From: a virus | Strand: one strand, 5' to 3' | DNA length: 21,546 nt | Virus record (IMG/VR): IMGVR_UViG_3300033144_002868 | Coordinates: 1 to 21,546 of that record | In this document: in pieces, positions 12,914-20,974 of the stretch | How positions within the stretch are numbered: the stretch's first letter is position 1 | Layout of the letters: every line of letters begins with the position of its first letter | Notes under the pieces: model-generated | What the model saw: the letters and a program-made list of their open reading frames with translations, nothing else | Databases searched by the model: none | What the model was told of the DNA's origin: nothing | Position numbers and translations under genes: made by a program

Positions 12914-13168
12914 ATGGCGAAAAAAAGAACAAGAACAATCACAAGAACATCAAAGAAGAAACCACTCGCCACTCCCGTGGCTAGAACTAAACCCGAATTA
13001 GAAATAGACGAGGTTTATTATGAAATCGAAGTCGATATCGACGATGAGAAGAAAACAAAGGTAGTAGTAGATGGGGCAATCAGTCCTAGACGTAGAAGGA
13101 ATTTAAGAAAGAAACGAGCTGCAATAGCCGCTAAACAAAGAGAGAAATTCTTTAACCATGGCAGATAA
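12914..13168 (+). CDS. Highly charged small protein (84 aa)
   Basis: An 84-aa protein with a very basic start (MAKKRTRTITRTSKKK), an acidic middle (ELEIDEVYYEIEVDIDDEKK) and a basic end (SPRRRRNLRKKRAAIAAKQR). It has no cysteine and no membrane segment. The alternating charge suggests nucleic-acid binding by the termini, disordered flanks and a small beta core. It sits between large terminase (two bases upstream) and portal (11-base overlap), so it is translated with the packaging motor components. A role at the portal, in DNA handling, or as a decoration protein is possible; no family is recognised. Confidence 0.65.
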   Translation: MAKKRTRTITRTSKKKPLATPVARTKPELEIDEVYYEIEVDIDDEKKTKVVVDGAISPRRRRNLRKKRAAIAAKQREKFFNHGR

Positions 13169-14432
13169 TATATTTAAAAGAATATTAAGAAAGACTATGG
13201 GTATTGAGGAGAGAGGTTTATCTATTCTCCCAACTACCGCAGTAGGGCTTCCATATGGAAGTTATAATTCTACACCTATAACAGCAACGGCAGCTATGCA
13301 GCTTTCTGCTGTATACCGGGCAGTTGATGTTGTGTCAGATGCCGTGGCTTCACAGTCATGGGATATCTCGGAATGGGATTCGATGAAAGGATTCGTAACA
13401 AAACCCTTCCATCCTCAAAATAAGATGTTGAACTTATCACCTAATATAGGTATGAGTAAGTTTAGTTTTATGAAGACCATTGTATCAAAGATGTTACTAG
13501 AAGGTAATGCGTTTGTAAAAATACACAGGGATTTACGTGGAGATCCGGAACGACTAGAACTCATCAATGAATCAGTGAAGATGTACATAATGAAAGATGG
13601 GAATGTTTATTATGAAACAGGAACTGGAGAGGATCTTGATAAGATCGGTGGTGAGGATATGTTACATATCTTGAACTTTACATACAACGGATATATTGGT
13701 GTCTCGACACTAACACATGCGGCAACATCAATGGGACTATCTTTATCAGCTGAGTTAACGGCTCAAGGATATTACAGTTCAGGTATGAACGCTGGTGGAA
13801 TTCTGAGTGTGGAGGGTAAACTCACACCGGACAAGGCGGAAGCAATTAAGGCATCATGGGCAGCAGCCTTTGATACTACAACAGGTTCACCTGGTGGAAT
13901 CGCAGTTATGGAGAAAGGGTTAGAGTTCAAACAACTCACCATTAACCCTCAAGATTCACAATTGTTACAAACAAGAGAATTCAATGTGACAGAGATAGCG
14001 AGATTCTTTGGAGTCTCACCTTCCAAACTATTTGATTCAGCAAACCAGACTTATAGTAATGTTGAAGCCTTTCAGTTAGGATTCTTGACGGATACAATAA
14101 GTCCGCTGGATTCAAAAATCGAGAACGAGTTTAACAGGAAACTCTTCAGACCATCAGTTAGAGAAACTACCAAATTGGAACTACGTGTTGAGGAACTCCT
14201 TAGAGCAAATATGGATACTCGCGCTAATTATATGTCAAAGATGTTCCAGTCAGGAGGATTCACAGTTAATGAGATTAGAGCTGTATTAGGTATGTCAGGT
14301 TATGTAGATGAGAACGCAGACAGTCCGCTTGTGCAGGTGAACATGTCTCCAATATCTAAATTGGGACAGAAGGCGCCAGTGCCCGCACCCATACCTAAGC
14401 CGGTAATAAAAGAAGAAGAAATAAAAGAATAA
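13158..14432 (+). CDS. Portal protein (HK97-type)
   Basis: A 424-aa protein matching the phage portal family of HK97-like phages. It forms the dodecameric ring at one capsid vertex through which DNA enters and to which the terminase and connector dock. Supporting stretches: AMQLSAVYRAVDVVSDAVAS near residues 37-56, LLEGNAFVKIHRD in the wing region, the YYSSGMNAGGIL and GGIAVMEKGLEFKQLTINPQDSQ stem region, and ARFFGVSPSKLFD followed by the C-terminal crown. The C-terminus is a Pro-Glu-Lys tail. Start ATG overlaps the end of the 84-aa gene; the protease starts one base after its stop. Length is normal for the family. Confidence 0.95.
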   Translation: MADNIFKRILRKTMGIEERGLSILPTTAVGLPYGSYNSTPITATAAMQLSAVYRAVDVVSDAVASQSWDISEWDSMKGFVTKPFHPQNKMLNLSPNIGMSKFSFMKTIVSKMLLEGNAFVKIHRDLRGDPERLELINESVKMYIMKDGNVYYETGTGEDLDKIGGEDMLHILNFTYNGYIGVSTLTHAATSMGLSLSAELTAQGYYSSGMNAGGILSVEGKLTPDKAEAIKASWAAAFDTTTGSPGGIAVMEKGLEFKQLTINPQDSQLLQTREFNVTEIARFFGVSPSKLFDSANQTYSNVEAFQLGFLTDTISPLDSKIENEFNRKLFRPSVRETTKLELRVEELLRANMDTRANYMSKMFQSGGFTVNEIRAVLGMSGYVDENADSPLVQVNMSPISKLGQKAPVPAPIPKPVIKEEEIKE

Positions 14433-14433
14433 G

Positions 14434-15114
14434 ATGGAAAAGGAAATCAGATCGGTTGGGTCCGATAAAGCGGAAGTAAGACTGGCGAAACCAGTTGAAG
14501 GAACTGAGAGTCGTGAGGTCTCAGGATATGGTATAGTATTCAATAGTCTCTCTAAAGACTTAGGAGGATTTAGGGAAGTTATATTACCATCAGCCATGGA
14601 CGGAGTAGTTGAGAGATCAGACATACTAGCTCTCATGAATCACAATCCAGGCCGTGGACTATTAGCAAGATCCGATAAGGGTCAGGGCTCAATGAAAATT
14701 GATGTTGATGAAGTAGGAGTTAGATATAGTTTCGAAGCTCCAACATTCGATTTAGGAAACGAACTTATTGAAGGAATAGAAAGAGGAGATATCAAGTCGT
14801 CCTCATTTGCATTCACCGTTGATAAGGACGGTCAGAAGATAGAGAAGAATAAGGACGGTAGTTATCTAAGAACGATAACACAGTTCAAATTACTATATGA
14901 TATGAGCCCCGTATATGCGGAGGCTTATTCAGATACAAGCTTATTTGTAAGAAGTCTTGAAGGACAGGACATCCCTGAAGTGAAGCCGGTGATAGAGGAA
15001 CCTATTGTCGAAGTGATCATCGAAGAGGAAGTCAGAGAATACAAGATGGACGATGAAGAACGTTTACTGTATCAAAAAAATAAAATGTTTAAAATTAAAA
15101 ATAATAAGACATGA
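14434..15114 (+). CDS. Prohead protease (HK97/U35 family)
   Basis: A 226-aa serine protease that cleaves the scaffold-like N-terminal region of the capsid protein during maturation. Typical features are REVSGYGIVFNSLS (residues 28-40), the catalytic-His segment ALMNHNPGR (His70) and the catalytic-Ser segment GDIKSSSFAF (Ser122-124), followed by LYDMSPVYAEAYSDTS. The C-terminal about 55 residues are acidic then basic and not part of the protease core; they may help incorporation into the prohead. The gene lies between portal and capsid, the canonical order. Its stop overlaps the capsid ATG by four bases. Confidence 0.93.
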   Translation: MEKEIRSVGSDKAEVRLAKPVEGTESREVSGYGIVFNSLSKDLGGFREVILPSAMDGVVERSDILALMNHNPGRGLLARSDKGQGSMKIDVDEVGVRYSFEAPTFDLGNELIEGIERGDIKSSSFAFTVDKDGQKIEKNKDGSYLRTITQFKLLYDMSPVYAEAYSDTSLFVRSLEGQDIPEVKPVIEEPIVEVIIEEEVREYKMDDEERLLYQKNKMFKIKNNKT

Positions 15115-16382
15115 CAAAATTAGAAATTCAGGACAAAAAAACTGTCCTTTTAGATCAGAATGAAGCATTATTCGCTACCGCTGGAACAGAGAAGCGTAGT
15201 CTAACTGATGAAGAAAAAAGTACACTAGCTACAAACTTAGCTCAGTTGGAAGACTTGGAACTTCAAGAAAGAACATTAGGGTTCAAGAACTTTGATGGTA
15301 AGATTGTACCGAAAGTGGAGAAGAGAAAAGAATCTCCTAAATTCAGTTTAATCAAAGCAATAAACGCAAAACTTGAAAACAAACCTTTCGACGAGGAAAC
15401 TCGCGACATGTTCCTTTTAGGAAAGAAAGAATGTAGAAAAGCTGGCGTTGAAATCACTGGTGATATTATCCTTCCTCAAGAAATGAGAGCTGACATCCTA
15501 GCGGGTACATCAACTCAGGGTGAAGAAGTTGTTGCAGAAATGAAACAAAGTATCCTTCCTCCACTAGTTGATAAGTTGATCTTCTCTCAAGCGGGAGCAA
15601 CATATCTTACTGGTTTAGTAGGTGACGTTAGTATTCCAAATTATGCTGGAACATCAGTAGCATGGAAATCAGAAGTTGACACAGCAACTGACGGAGCTGG
15701 AGCTTTTGCAGAAGTAAATTTTGCGCCAAAACGCCTCACAGCATTTATTGACGTGTCATTGCAATTCTTACAACAGGATGGCGCTGGTGCCGAAGCTATG
15801 TTGTTAGATAATATCCAAACAGCAGTGGCCCGGAAGTTAGAGGAAACAATACTGGGTTATGAAGCACTTAGTGCAACAAAACCTGAAGGTATCTTTTGGG
15901 CATTAACATCAGGTGTTACCGACACAGCAGCAATCGTACCGACTCATGTAAATATGATCGCTATGGAATCAGCAGTAGTAGCGGCAAACGTTGAAGGTTC
16001 AATGGCATACATCACGAATTCTGTTGGTCGCGGAATTTTAAAGGGTATTGATAAATCAACATCAAGTGGTGAGTTCTTAGCAGAAAATGGAATGATGAAC
16101 GGGTATCCTTTATTGGTTACTAACGCAGTTGTTTTCATGGGCGGAGATGCACCTATCGGTGGTCACGGTTTAGTATTTGGAAACTGGAAAGATTTAGTTA
16201 TTGCCTCTTGGGGTGGAACACAAATCACCGTGGATCCTTATACCTTGGCAGCAACAGGACAGGTTAGAATAGTTGTAAACGGTTTCTACGATGCTAAAGG
16301 TATTCGTGGAGCAACAGGTTCAGGCGGAAGTCTTAACTCATACGCTTACAGTTTCGATCCTCAGTCGATTAAAGCATCGTAG
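15111..16382 (+). CDS. Major capsid protein (HK97 fold)
   Basis: A 423-aa protein of the HK97 capsid family. Residues 1 to about 110 form the helical delta/scaffold region (DQNEALFATAGTEKRSLTDEEK and onward) expected to be removed by the adjacent protease. The mature part begins about residue 115-120 (GDIILPQEMRADILAG) and contains typical E-loop and A-domain stretches: VGDVSIPNYAGTSVAWKSE, RLTAFIDVSLQFLQQ, ARKLEETILGYEA and FGNWKDLVIASWGG. The start overlaps the protease stop by four bases and lacks a Shine-Dalgarno sequence. A strong hairpin lies 20 bases after the stop. Length is normal for a self-scaffolding HK97-type capsid protein. Confidence 0.95.
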   Translation: MTKLEIQDKKTVLLDQNEALFATAGTEKRSLTDEEKSTLATNLAQLEDLELQERTLGFKNFDGKIVPKVEKRKESPKFSLIKAINAKLENKPFDEETRDMFLLGKKECRKAGVEITGDIILPQEMRADILAGTSTQGEEVVAEMKQSILPPLVDKLIFSQAGATYLTGLVGDVSIPNYAGTSVAWKSEVDTATDGAGAFAEVNFAPKRLTAFIDVSLQFLQQDGAGAEAMLLDNIQTAVARKLEETILGYEALSATKPEGIFWALTSGVTDTAAIVPTHVNMIAMESAVVAANVEGSMAYITNSVGRGILKGIDKSTSSGEFLAENGMMNGYPLLVTNAVVFMGGDAPIGGHGLVFGNWKDLVIASWGGTQITVDPYTLAATGQVRIVVNGFYDAKGIRGATGSGGSLNSYAYSFDPQSIKAS

Positions 16383-16402
16383 GTTATACTACGATTCAGT
16401 AC

Positions 16403-16441
16403 AATGGTTCAGGAGGTTTTTTACAACACCTCCTGGCCATT
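16403..16441 (+). terminator. Hairpin after the major capsid gene
   Basis: AATGG-tt-CAGGAGG pairs with CCTCCTG-g-CCATT around a 12-base loop, twelve base pairs in total. No T run follows, so it is a weak terminator, attenuator or 3'-end stabiliser rather than a standard intrinsic terminator. It lies between the capsid gene and the connector gene at 16468, and may set the drop in transcript level after the capsid. Confidence 0.65.
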
Positions 16442-16467
16442 ATATTATAAGATAAAAAAGAATAATT

Positions 16468-16839
16468 ATGAGTACATTTTTAACCGTAGAAGAAGTTAAA
16501 GATCATCTCCGAATAGACTTCTATGACGATGATGATTACATACAAGCTTTAATAGACATGACCGAGATGGCCGTGGAGCAAGAGATAGGTCAATCATTAT
16601 CAGGTTTGACATGGGTACTGTTAACAGGATCAACCCTTACAGGTTATTCAGTTACAACAGGTATTCAAGCAGCAAATGATTCTGGTACTTTTCCTTTGAG
16701 ACTGAAGCAAGGTATGTTATTACTCGTTGGACATTTTTATCAGAATAGAGAACCTGCAATAATTGGAGTAGCGATAAACAAGATCCCTTGGGGGTTCGAG
16801 TGGCTCGTTGCACCATATCGAAACTGGACTATTAAGTAA
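16468..16839 (+). CDS. Head-tail connector (gp6-like)
   Basis: A 123-aa protein beginning FLTVEEVKDHLRIDFYDDDDYIQALIDMTEMAVEQEIG, the signature of the gp6-like connector family (QLR-type, helical). It forms a ring beneath the portal that seals packaged DNA and receives the tail. The second half (LPLRLKQGMLLLVGHFYQNREPA) is the usual long helix and loop, here ending in WLVAPYRNW. The start is the first ATG after the capsid hairpin. Its stop shares a base with the next start (TAATG). Order portal-protease-capsid-connector supports the assignment. Confidence 0.85.
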   Translation: MSTFLTVEEVKDHLRIDFYDDDDYIQALIDMTEMAVEQEIGQSLSGLTWVLLTGSTLTGYSVTTGIQAANDSGTFPLRLKQGMLLLVGHFYQNREPAIIGVAINKIPWGFEWLVAPYRNWTIK

Positions 16840-17165
16840 TGTCAACGGGAAACAAATATCATAGGATAGAGTTTTATCCATTGACCACTACCAGAGATGA
16901 GTACGGCGCGTCAGTAGATTCGTATAACACATCTTCAATATCAACGAGGGGTGAAATCAAATACTCAGGTGGTAATAAGATATTACTCAATGATGAAATC
17001 TTCTATTCCAAATCAATGGAATTGACGATTCGTTATAGGAGTGAGATCGTAGATACCATGAGAGTTCAAATAGATGGAACCACAGATAGGTACGAGATAC
17101 TTTATATCGAAGAGATGGGAAGGAAAGTGGAGTTGAGGTTATCGTTAGATAAGATAAACTTATAA
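16839..17165 (+). CDS. Head-tail joining protein (SPP1 gp16/stopper-like)
   Basis: A 108-aa beta-rich protein (YHRIEFYPLTTTRDEYGASVD, STRGEIKYSGGNKILLNDEIF, LTIRYRSEIVDTMRVQIDG, YEILYIEEMGRKVELRLSLDKI). This is the pattern of the phage head-tail joining family, the adaptor or stopper ring below the connector. The family hallmark R-Y-R-x-x-I-x-x-x-M-R-V followed by Y-x-I-L is visible. Its ATG overlaps the previous stop by one base, and its last codon overlaps the following ATG, so it is translationally coupled on both sides. Confidence 0.82.
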   Translation: MSTGNKYHRIEFYPLTTTRDEYGASVDSYNTSSISTRGEIKYSGGNKILLNDEIFYSKSMELTIRYRSEIVDTMRVQIDGTTDRYEILYIEEMGRKVELRLSLDKINL

Positions 17166-17608
17166 TGTCAGATATATCAGTTATACAATTAGAGGAGTTC
17201 TTTAACAGTCTGTCTGAAATCGATCAACGTAAAATCTTCATTGATGCATTTAGGAGATCCACAAAACCTTTAGTAGCGCGAGCGAAAGCAAACGTACCAA
17301 AGAGGACGGGGAACCTTCTAAGATCAATAGGGACTTTACAAGTACCAAAGGAAATAGAAATATTAGTTGGTGCTATGAAAGGTCGAGGAAAGAAAGGTTG
17401 GCATGGACACCTAGTTGAGAACGGTACTCAGGAACGATTCAGGAAGTCAGAGACGGGCTCGGGAGCGACAGGTAAGATGATAGGGTCACATTTCTTTGAA
17501 AAGGCTTACATCGGAGCTGACAAGGAAATAGAAGATGGAGTTGAGCAGGAATGGTATCTGGCAATTGACCGGGCAATAATTAGGATTAATAAAAAAGGTG
17601 ACAAATGA
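17165..17608 (+). CDS. HK97 gp10-like tail-completion protein
   Basis: A 147-aa protein matching the HK97 gp10 family: the early helix (FIDAFRRSTKPLVARAKANVP), the P-K-R-T-G-N-L-L-R-S-I motif at about residues 44-55, the GHLVENGTQER motif near residues 79-89, and a G-rich segment leading to GSHFFEKAY. Family members help finish the head-tail junction or tail. It lies between the joining protein and the DUF3168-like gene, the standard order. The start ATG overlaps the preceding gene by one base and its end overlaps the next by four. Confidence 0.88.
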   Translation: MSDISVIQLEEFFNSLSEIDQRKIFIDAFRRSTKPLVARAKANVPKRTGNLLRSIGTLQVPKEIEILVGAMKGRGKKGWHGHLVENGTQERFRKSETGSGATGKMIGSHFFEKAYIGADKEIEDGVEQEWYLAIDRAIIRINKKGDK

Positions 17609-17994
17609 TAGGAAAAGCAATTACAGCAATCCTTAGTGGATTTACAGGACTAACAGATTTAATTGGAAACAAGATATATCCATTAGTCATGGCCGTAGAA
17701 ACGGGGTTACCCGCAGTAGTATATGGTATTGATTCAGTTACACCTGTTTATACAAAGACCGGTTGGGTTCAGGATGAAGTTCAGTTTAGAGTTACCAGTT
17801 ACGCAAGAGAGTACGGAGACACTATTGATATAGCTTATCAAGTTAGGGAAGCACTAGAATTAACAGATGGAATATATTCCGGAGTTGATATACAGGATAT
17901 TTATATGACAGGTCAAGATGAGTTTTATCAAATTGATGCTGATGTATTTATAATAAGAATAAACTTTACCGTTAGAGTTAATGATAACGGATAA
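17605..17994 (+). CDS. Tail terminator / DUF3168-like tail-completion protein
   Basis: A 129-aa protein with the DUF3168-type pattern: GKAITAILSGFTGLTDLIGNKIYPLVM, then GLPAVVYGIDSVTPVYTKTGW, an internal VQFRVTSYAREYGDTIDIAYQVREALE helix-strand segment, and IINFTVRV-like closing strands. Relatives include the tail terminator proteins that cap the tail tube and join it to the head. It overlaps the previous gene by four bases and is followed after 26 bases by the major tail protein. Size and order fit; direct sequence identity cannot be measured here. Confidence 0.8.
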   Translation: MIGKAITAILSGFTGLTDLIGNKIYPLVMAVETGLPAVVYGIDSVTPVYTKTGWVQDEVQFRVTSYAREYGDTIDIAYQVREALELTDGIYSGVDIQDIYMTGQDEFYQIDADVFIIRINFTVRVNDNG

Positions 17995-18020
17995 TAATAA
18001 TAACATAAATAATTAAGATT

Positions 18021-18422
18021 ATGGCAGACACAATTATCAATGGCGGAGACGTCTTTATGGATCTCGGAACCGGGAACACCATAGCACATGCAACTAGTCA
18101 CTCATTGTCGATTTCGATGTCGGCTCGTGATACTAGTAATAAGACTAATGGAGTTTATACAGCTCGTGAGAGCGGACGTATGGACGTAACATGTTCATGT
18201 GAAGGTATGGCTTTCTATTCTGGTGACACAGGAGTTAACTACTTGTTAGAGACTATTGTTGATCGTGAACCTGTAGCTTTAAGGATGTATGAAGGAGCCC
18301 ACGAATACTGTACAGGGAACTTTTACATTACATCTGCGGAGATTACAGCTCCCGATCAGGACAACGTTACCTTTAGTGTATCCTTTGAACTAGCTAACAC
18401 TTTTGCATTAGGATCATTCTAG
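18021..18422 (+). CDS. Major tail tube protein (TP901-1-like)
   Basis: A 133-aa, beta-rich protein (MADTIINGGDVFMDLGTG, SLSISMSARDTSNKTNG, GRMDVTCSCEGMAFYSG, YITSAEITAPDQDNVTFSVSFELANTF). It matches small major tail proteins of the TP901-1 type, which stack in hexameric rings to form the tube. The DTSNKTNG turn is characteristic. Tail terminator before and chaperones after it are as expected. A strong hairpin follows 11 bases after the stop, as after the capsid gene. No Shine-Dalgarno; the leader is A+T-rich. Confidence 0.88.
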   Translation: MADTIINGGDVFMDLGTGNTIAHATSHSLSISMSARDTSNKTNGVYTARESGRMDVTCSCEGMAFYSGDTGVNYLLETIVDREPVALRMYEGAHEYCTGNFYITSAEITAPDQDNVTFSVSFELANTFALGSF

Positions 18423-18432
18423 GAATAAACTC

Positions 18433-18469
18433 AATATGGACCTCGGGTATATTATCCGGGGACCATATT
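18433..18469 (+). terminator. Hairpin after the major tail gene
   Basis: AATATGG (18433-18439) pairs with CCATATT (18463-18469), with inner CC-t-CGG/CCG-GGG pairs around a nine-base loop. Only a short T stretch follows. Like the post-capsid hairpin it probably acts as a partial terminator or 3'-end protection for an abundant structural transcript. Confidence 0.68.
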
Positions 18470-18482
18470 TTATATCATACAT

Positions 18483-18818
18483 ATGGAAAAATTAGAGTTA
18501 CTGGAAACTAAATATGTGAAGATCGGACCGATAACGTATCCGATTAGATTATCCTTTAGGGCTTTAATAGAATATGAGCAGCATACAGGTAAGAAGATTC
18601 AGGACATCTCTGGAACGGAAAGCCTCATGAAGCTTTTTTACTACACTGTTAAGGCTGGAGCGAGGGAAACATATATGGAGTTCTTATTATCTTATGAAGA
18701 CTTTCTACAAAGGGTAGATTTCTATCCTCAATCATTTGTGGACTTCACAGAGATTCTCTTTGAGGAGGATGAAGAGGATGAAAAAAAAAACTCGATCCTC
18801 CTTCAGATTTTAACCTAG
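18483..18818 (+). CDS. Tail assembly chaperone, upstream frame (gpG-like)
   Basis: A 111-aa protein (MEKLELLETKYVKIGPITYPIRLSF and onward, with YEQHTGKKIQD). Position between the major tail and tape measure genes, and the frameshift with the next frame, identify it as the gpG-like tail assembly chaperone that coats the tape measure during tail polymerisation. Residues 93-105 are strongly acidic (FEEDEEDEKKN). At codons 100-103 a run of ten A contains A AAA AAC in the zero frame. Without shifting, translation continues through SILLQILT and ends at 18818. Confidence 0.82.
   Translation: MEKLELLETKYVKIGPITYPIRLSFRALIEYEQHTGKKIQDISGTESLMKLFYYTVKAGARETYMEFLLSYEDFLQRVDFYPQSFVDFTEILFEEDEEDEKKNSILLQILT
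18781..18791 (+). promoter_or_regulatory. Programmed -1 frameshift site (A10 C)
   Basis: Ten A (18781-18790) followed by C give the slippery heptamer A AAA AAC in the frame of the gene at 18483. A -1 slip enters the frame of 18839-19123, which has no stop between the slip site and its first ATG (KLDPPSDFNLGTVYGKAM). This yields a 213-aa gpGT-like fusion. Confidence 0.82.
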
Positions 18819-19123
18819 GAACAGTATATGGTAAGGCCATGTCATTGGGGATACAACCAGAATATTTCTTAGATAAGATGAGCCAATCCGAACTACACTT
18901 TATAGTGGAAGGACTGGAGGAACTGGATGTAGAAGACTGGGAGAGGACTAGGACAGTTTGTTTTTATATTGTAATGTCAGACAGGATCAATACAAGATCA
19001 GTAAAGAGTCCTCAAGATCTTTTTCCATTACCATGGGATAAGAAAAAGATTAAGAAGACAATGTCTAAGGAGGATATGAGAAAATTAACAGAACAAATAA
19101 ATTCAATGCAGCATGGCCAATAA
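18788..19123 (+). CDS. Tail assembly chaperone, -1 frameshift extension (gpT-like)
   Basis: This frame, read as the -1 continuation of the gene at 18483, adds KLDPPSDFNLGTVYGKAMSL and then 92 more residues (IQPEYFLDKMSQSELHFIVEG, WERTRTVCFYIVMSDR). It ends LFPLPWDKKKIKKTMSKEDMRKL, a C-terminus commonly seen in chaperone extensions next to tape measure genes. The first internal ATG is 18839, but the open frame back to the A10 run and the long-known G/GT arrangement argue that expression is by frameshift. The frameshift product would be about 213 aa. It overlaps the tape measure start by 11 bases. Confidence 0.8.
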   Translation, partial: KLDPPSDFNLGTVYGKAMSLGIQPEYFLDKMSQSELHFIVEGLEELDVEDWERTRTVCFYIVMSDRINTRSVKSPQDLFPLPWDKKKIKKTMSKEDMRKLTEQINSMQHGQ

Positions 19124-20972
19124 AAAGAATATTAGTGTAGGTGTAGCAATAGATGGCTCGGCTAAGGGTTTTAAATCAGCCAGTGAAGATGCATCAAAAG
19201 CCAGTAAAAAATTAGGAACACAAACTGGTAAGGACACCAAAAAGATGGGCGGATTCTTCGGGAGACTCGGAGGAAAAGTTGAAGGCGCTGGAGCCAAGAT
19301 AGGTGGACTCGTTGGAAATATAGCGAAGTCAATCTCACATGCCATGAAGGTGTTAATGGCTAACCCAATCATTTTAGCAGTCACCCTACTCATAGGGGCA
19401 ATCGCAGGACTGGCTAAAATAATCAAATCAACGGATTCAGGTATGACTCAATGGCAGGTTCGTCTGGAACAAATCAGAGCCGTCATTGATGTACTACGCC
19501 AGAGAATATTAGACCTGGTAAATGTTGCTAAGCTTTTATTCAAAGGAGAATTCGAAGAAGCTGCTATAGCAGCAGCCACTGCCGTTATGGGAGTTGGTGC
19601 GGAAATGAGAGGAGCTGCATCCGCAGCCAAGGAATATATCAACGCCCTTGATGAAATACAAAACGCACAAGATAACTTTATATCTCAAGCGGCTGATATG
19701 AGAAACGAGATTGCCAAATTGGAATTCAGAGTTGAAGACCAAGGTTTAAGTGATAAGGAACGTAGGTTAGCATTAGGATCAGCCATGCAGTTGAAGCAGG
19801 ATCTCGCAGCACAAAATAAAGACTTCGCAGAGAAATTATATAAAGAAGAGCTTAAATATCAAGCGAATAGGAATGGTCTCAATGTAAAAGAATTAGAATC
19901 ATTTATTCACATGACAGATGCTCAACAGGCTGCTGCAAGTGAGGAACTCAAGAGGTGGCGTGACAACAACGAAGAGAAGTCAACGGAAATAGAGAAACTA
20001 TATGCTGGTATGATGGACGCTGACTCGGAGTTCTTTAAATCAGGGAAAGAGAATATTGCAAAACTATCTGCCTTTGATAAGGCGGCTCGTGATAAGAAGG
20101 CGAAAGAAGTGGCCGACGCAGCTATAGCCCAACAGAAATTAGATGACGAGGCTATGGAGACAGCCAAAGAGAAGGCTGACTTAGAAGAACGTCAAGCCGA
20201 CAATCTCAGAGACCTGGAGAATCAAGTAGCTGTATTAAGAAAGACTGGTCTTGAGAAACAGTTGTTAGAATATCAACAAGCGATGGAGGAGGAGTTGAGG
20301 AATAAGGAACTCACCGAAGCAGAGAAACTGGCGATTGAAGAGAAGTACGGCCTGTTAAGAACGAAGGCTCATCTGGATGAAGCGGACAAGAAAGCAAAAA
20401 TAGATCAAGCAGAAATAGATCGTAAGTTAAAAGAAGATGAAGCGGCCGTAACAGCACAACAGGCGAAGTACGATAGTATAGCAGAGTTTGCACAAGCATC
20501 CCTTGATTTTGTATCAGCGTTAATGATGAACGCTAAGAACGCTGAGTTGAAAGCAGCAGGTGATGATGTTAAGAAGAAAGAACAAATTGAAAAGAAATAT
20601 GCAAAGAGACAGAAGGCTATAGCTATAGCACAAGCTGTTATCAATGGAGCGTTAGGTATTGTTAAAGTAATTGGACAAACAGGAATCCTATCACCATTAG
20701 TTATCCCTACCATCATCGCAGCAACCTTATCACAGATAGCAATAATCTCAGCACAGAAGTTTGCAACAGGGGGTATCGTATCTGGTCCAACCTTGGGTAT
20801 GGTAGGAGAATATGCTGGAGCCAAGAATAATCCAGAAGTTATCGCGCCATTAGATAAGTTGAAATCATTGTTAGGAAGAACCGGTGGTGGAGACGTAAAC
20901 TTTAGAATAGAAGGTACGGCATTAGTTGGAGTATTAGAAAATCAAATAAAGAAACAAGACTCATTTAGTTAA
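19113..20972 (+). CDS. Tape measure protein
   Basis: A 619-aa protein that sets tail length and is ejected into the host envelope. Seen: a Gly/Lys/Ala-rich N-terminal segment (to about residue 70), a hydrophobic membrane-type helix at about 80-104 (VLMANPIILAVTLLIGAIAGL), a long charged coiled coil (about 175-485, rich in Glu, Lys, Ala), and a second hydrophobic zone at about 503-552 (AIAIAQAVINGALGIVKVI, IPTIIAATLSQIAIISAQ). It closes with KFATGGIVSGPTLGMVGEYAG, the typical tape-measure C-terminus. No peptidoglycan hydrolase motif is visible. From the usual 0.15 nm per residue, a tail of roughly 90 nm is expected, which is an inference. Followed after two bases by the hub gene. Confidence 0.92.
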   Translation: MANKKNISVGVAIDGSAKGFKSASEDASKASKKLGTQTGKDTKKMGGFFGRLGGKVEGAGAKIGGLVGNIAKSISHAMKVLMANPIILAVTLLIGAIAGLAKIIKSTDSGMTQWQVRLEQIRAVIDVLRQRILDLVNVAKLLFKGEFEEAAIAAATAVMGVGAEMRGAASAAKEYINALDEIQNAQDNFISQAADMRNEIAKLEFRVEDQGLSDKERRLALGSAMQLKQDLAAQNKDFAEKLYKEELKYQANRNGLNVKELESFIHMTDAQQAAASEELKRWRDNNEEKSTEIEKLYAGMMDADSEFFKSGKENIAKLSAFDKAARDKKAKEVADAAIAQQKLDDEAMETAKEKADLEERQADNLRDLENQVAVLRKTGLEKQLLEYQQAMEEELRNKELTEAEKLAIEEKYGLLRTKAHLDEADKKAKIDQAEIDRKLKEDEAAVTAQQAKYDSIAEFAQASLDFVSALMMNAKNAELKAAGDDVKKKEQIEKKYAKRQKAIAIAQAVINGALGIVKVIGQTGILSPLVIPTIIAATLSQIAIISAQKFATGGIVSGPTLGMVGEYAGAKNNPEVIAPLDKLKSLLGRTGGGDVNFRIEGTALVGVLENQIKKQDSFS

Positions 20973-20974
20973 AC

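Noticed and set aside
19103-20824. Several minus-strand frames under the tape measure gene
   Set aside because: Ala/Ser-rich shadows of the coiled-coil coding sequence.
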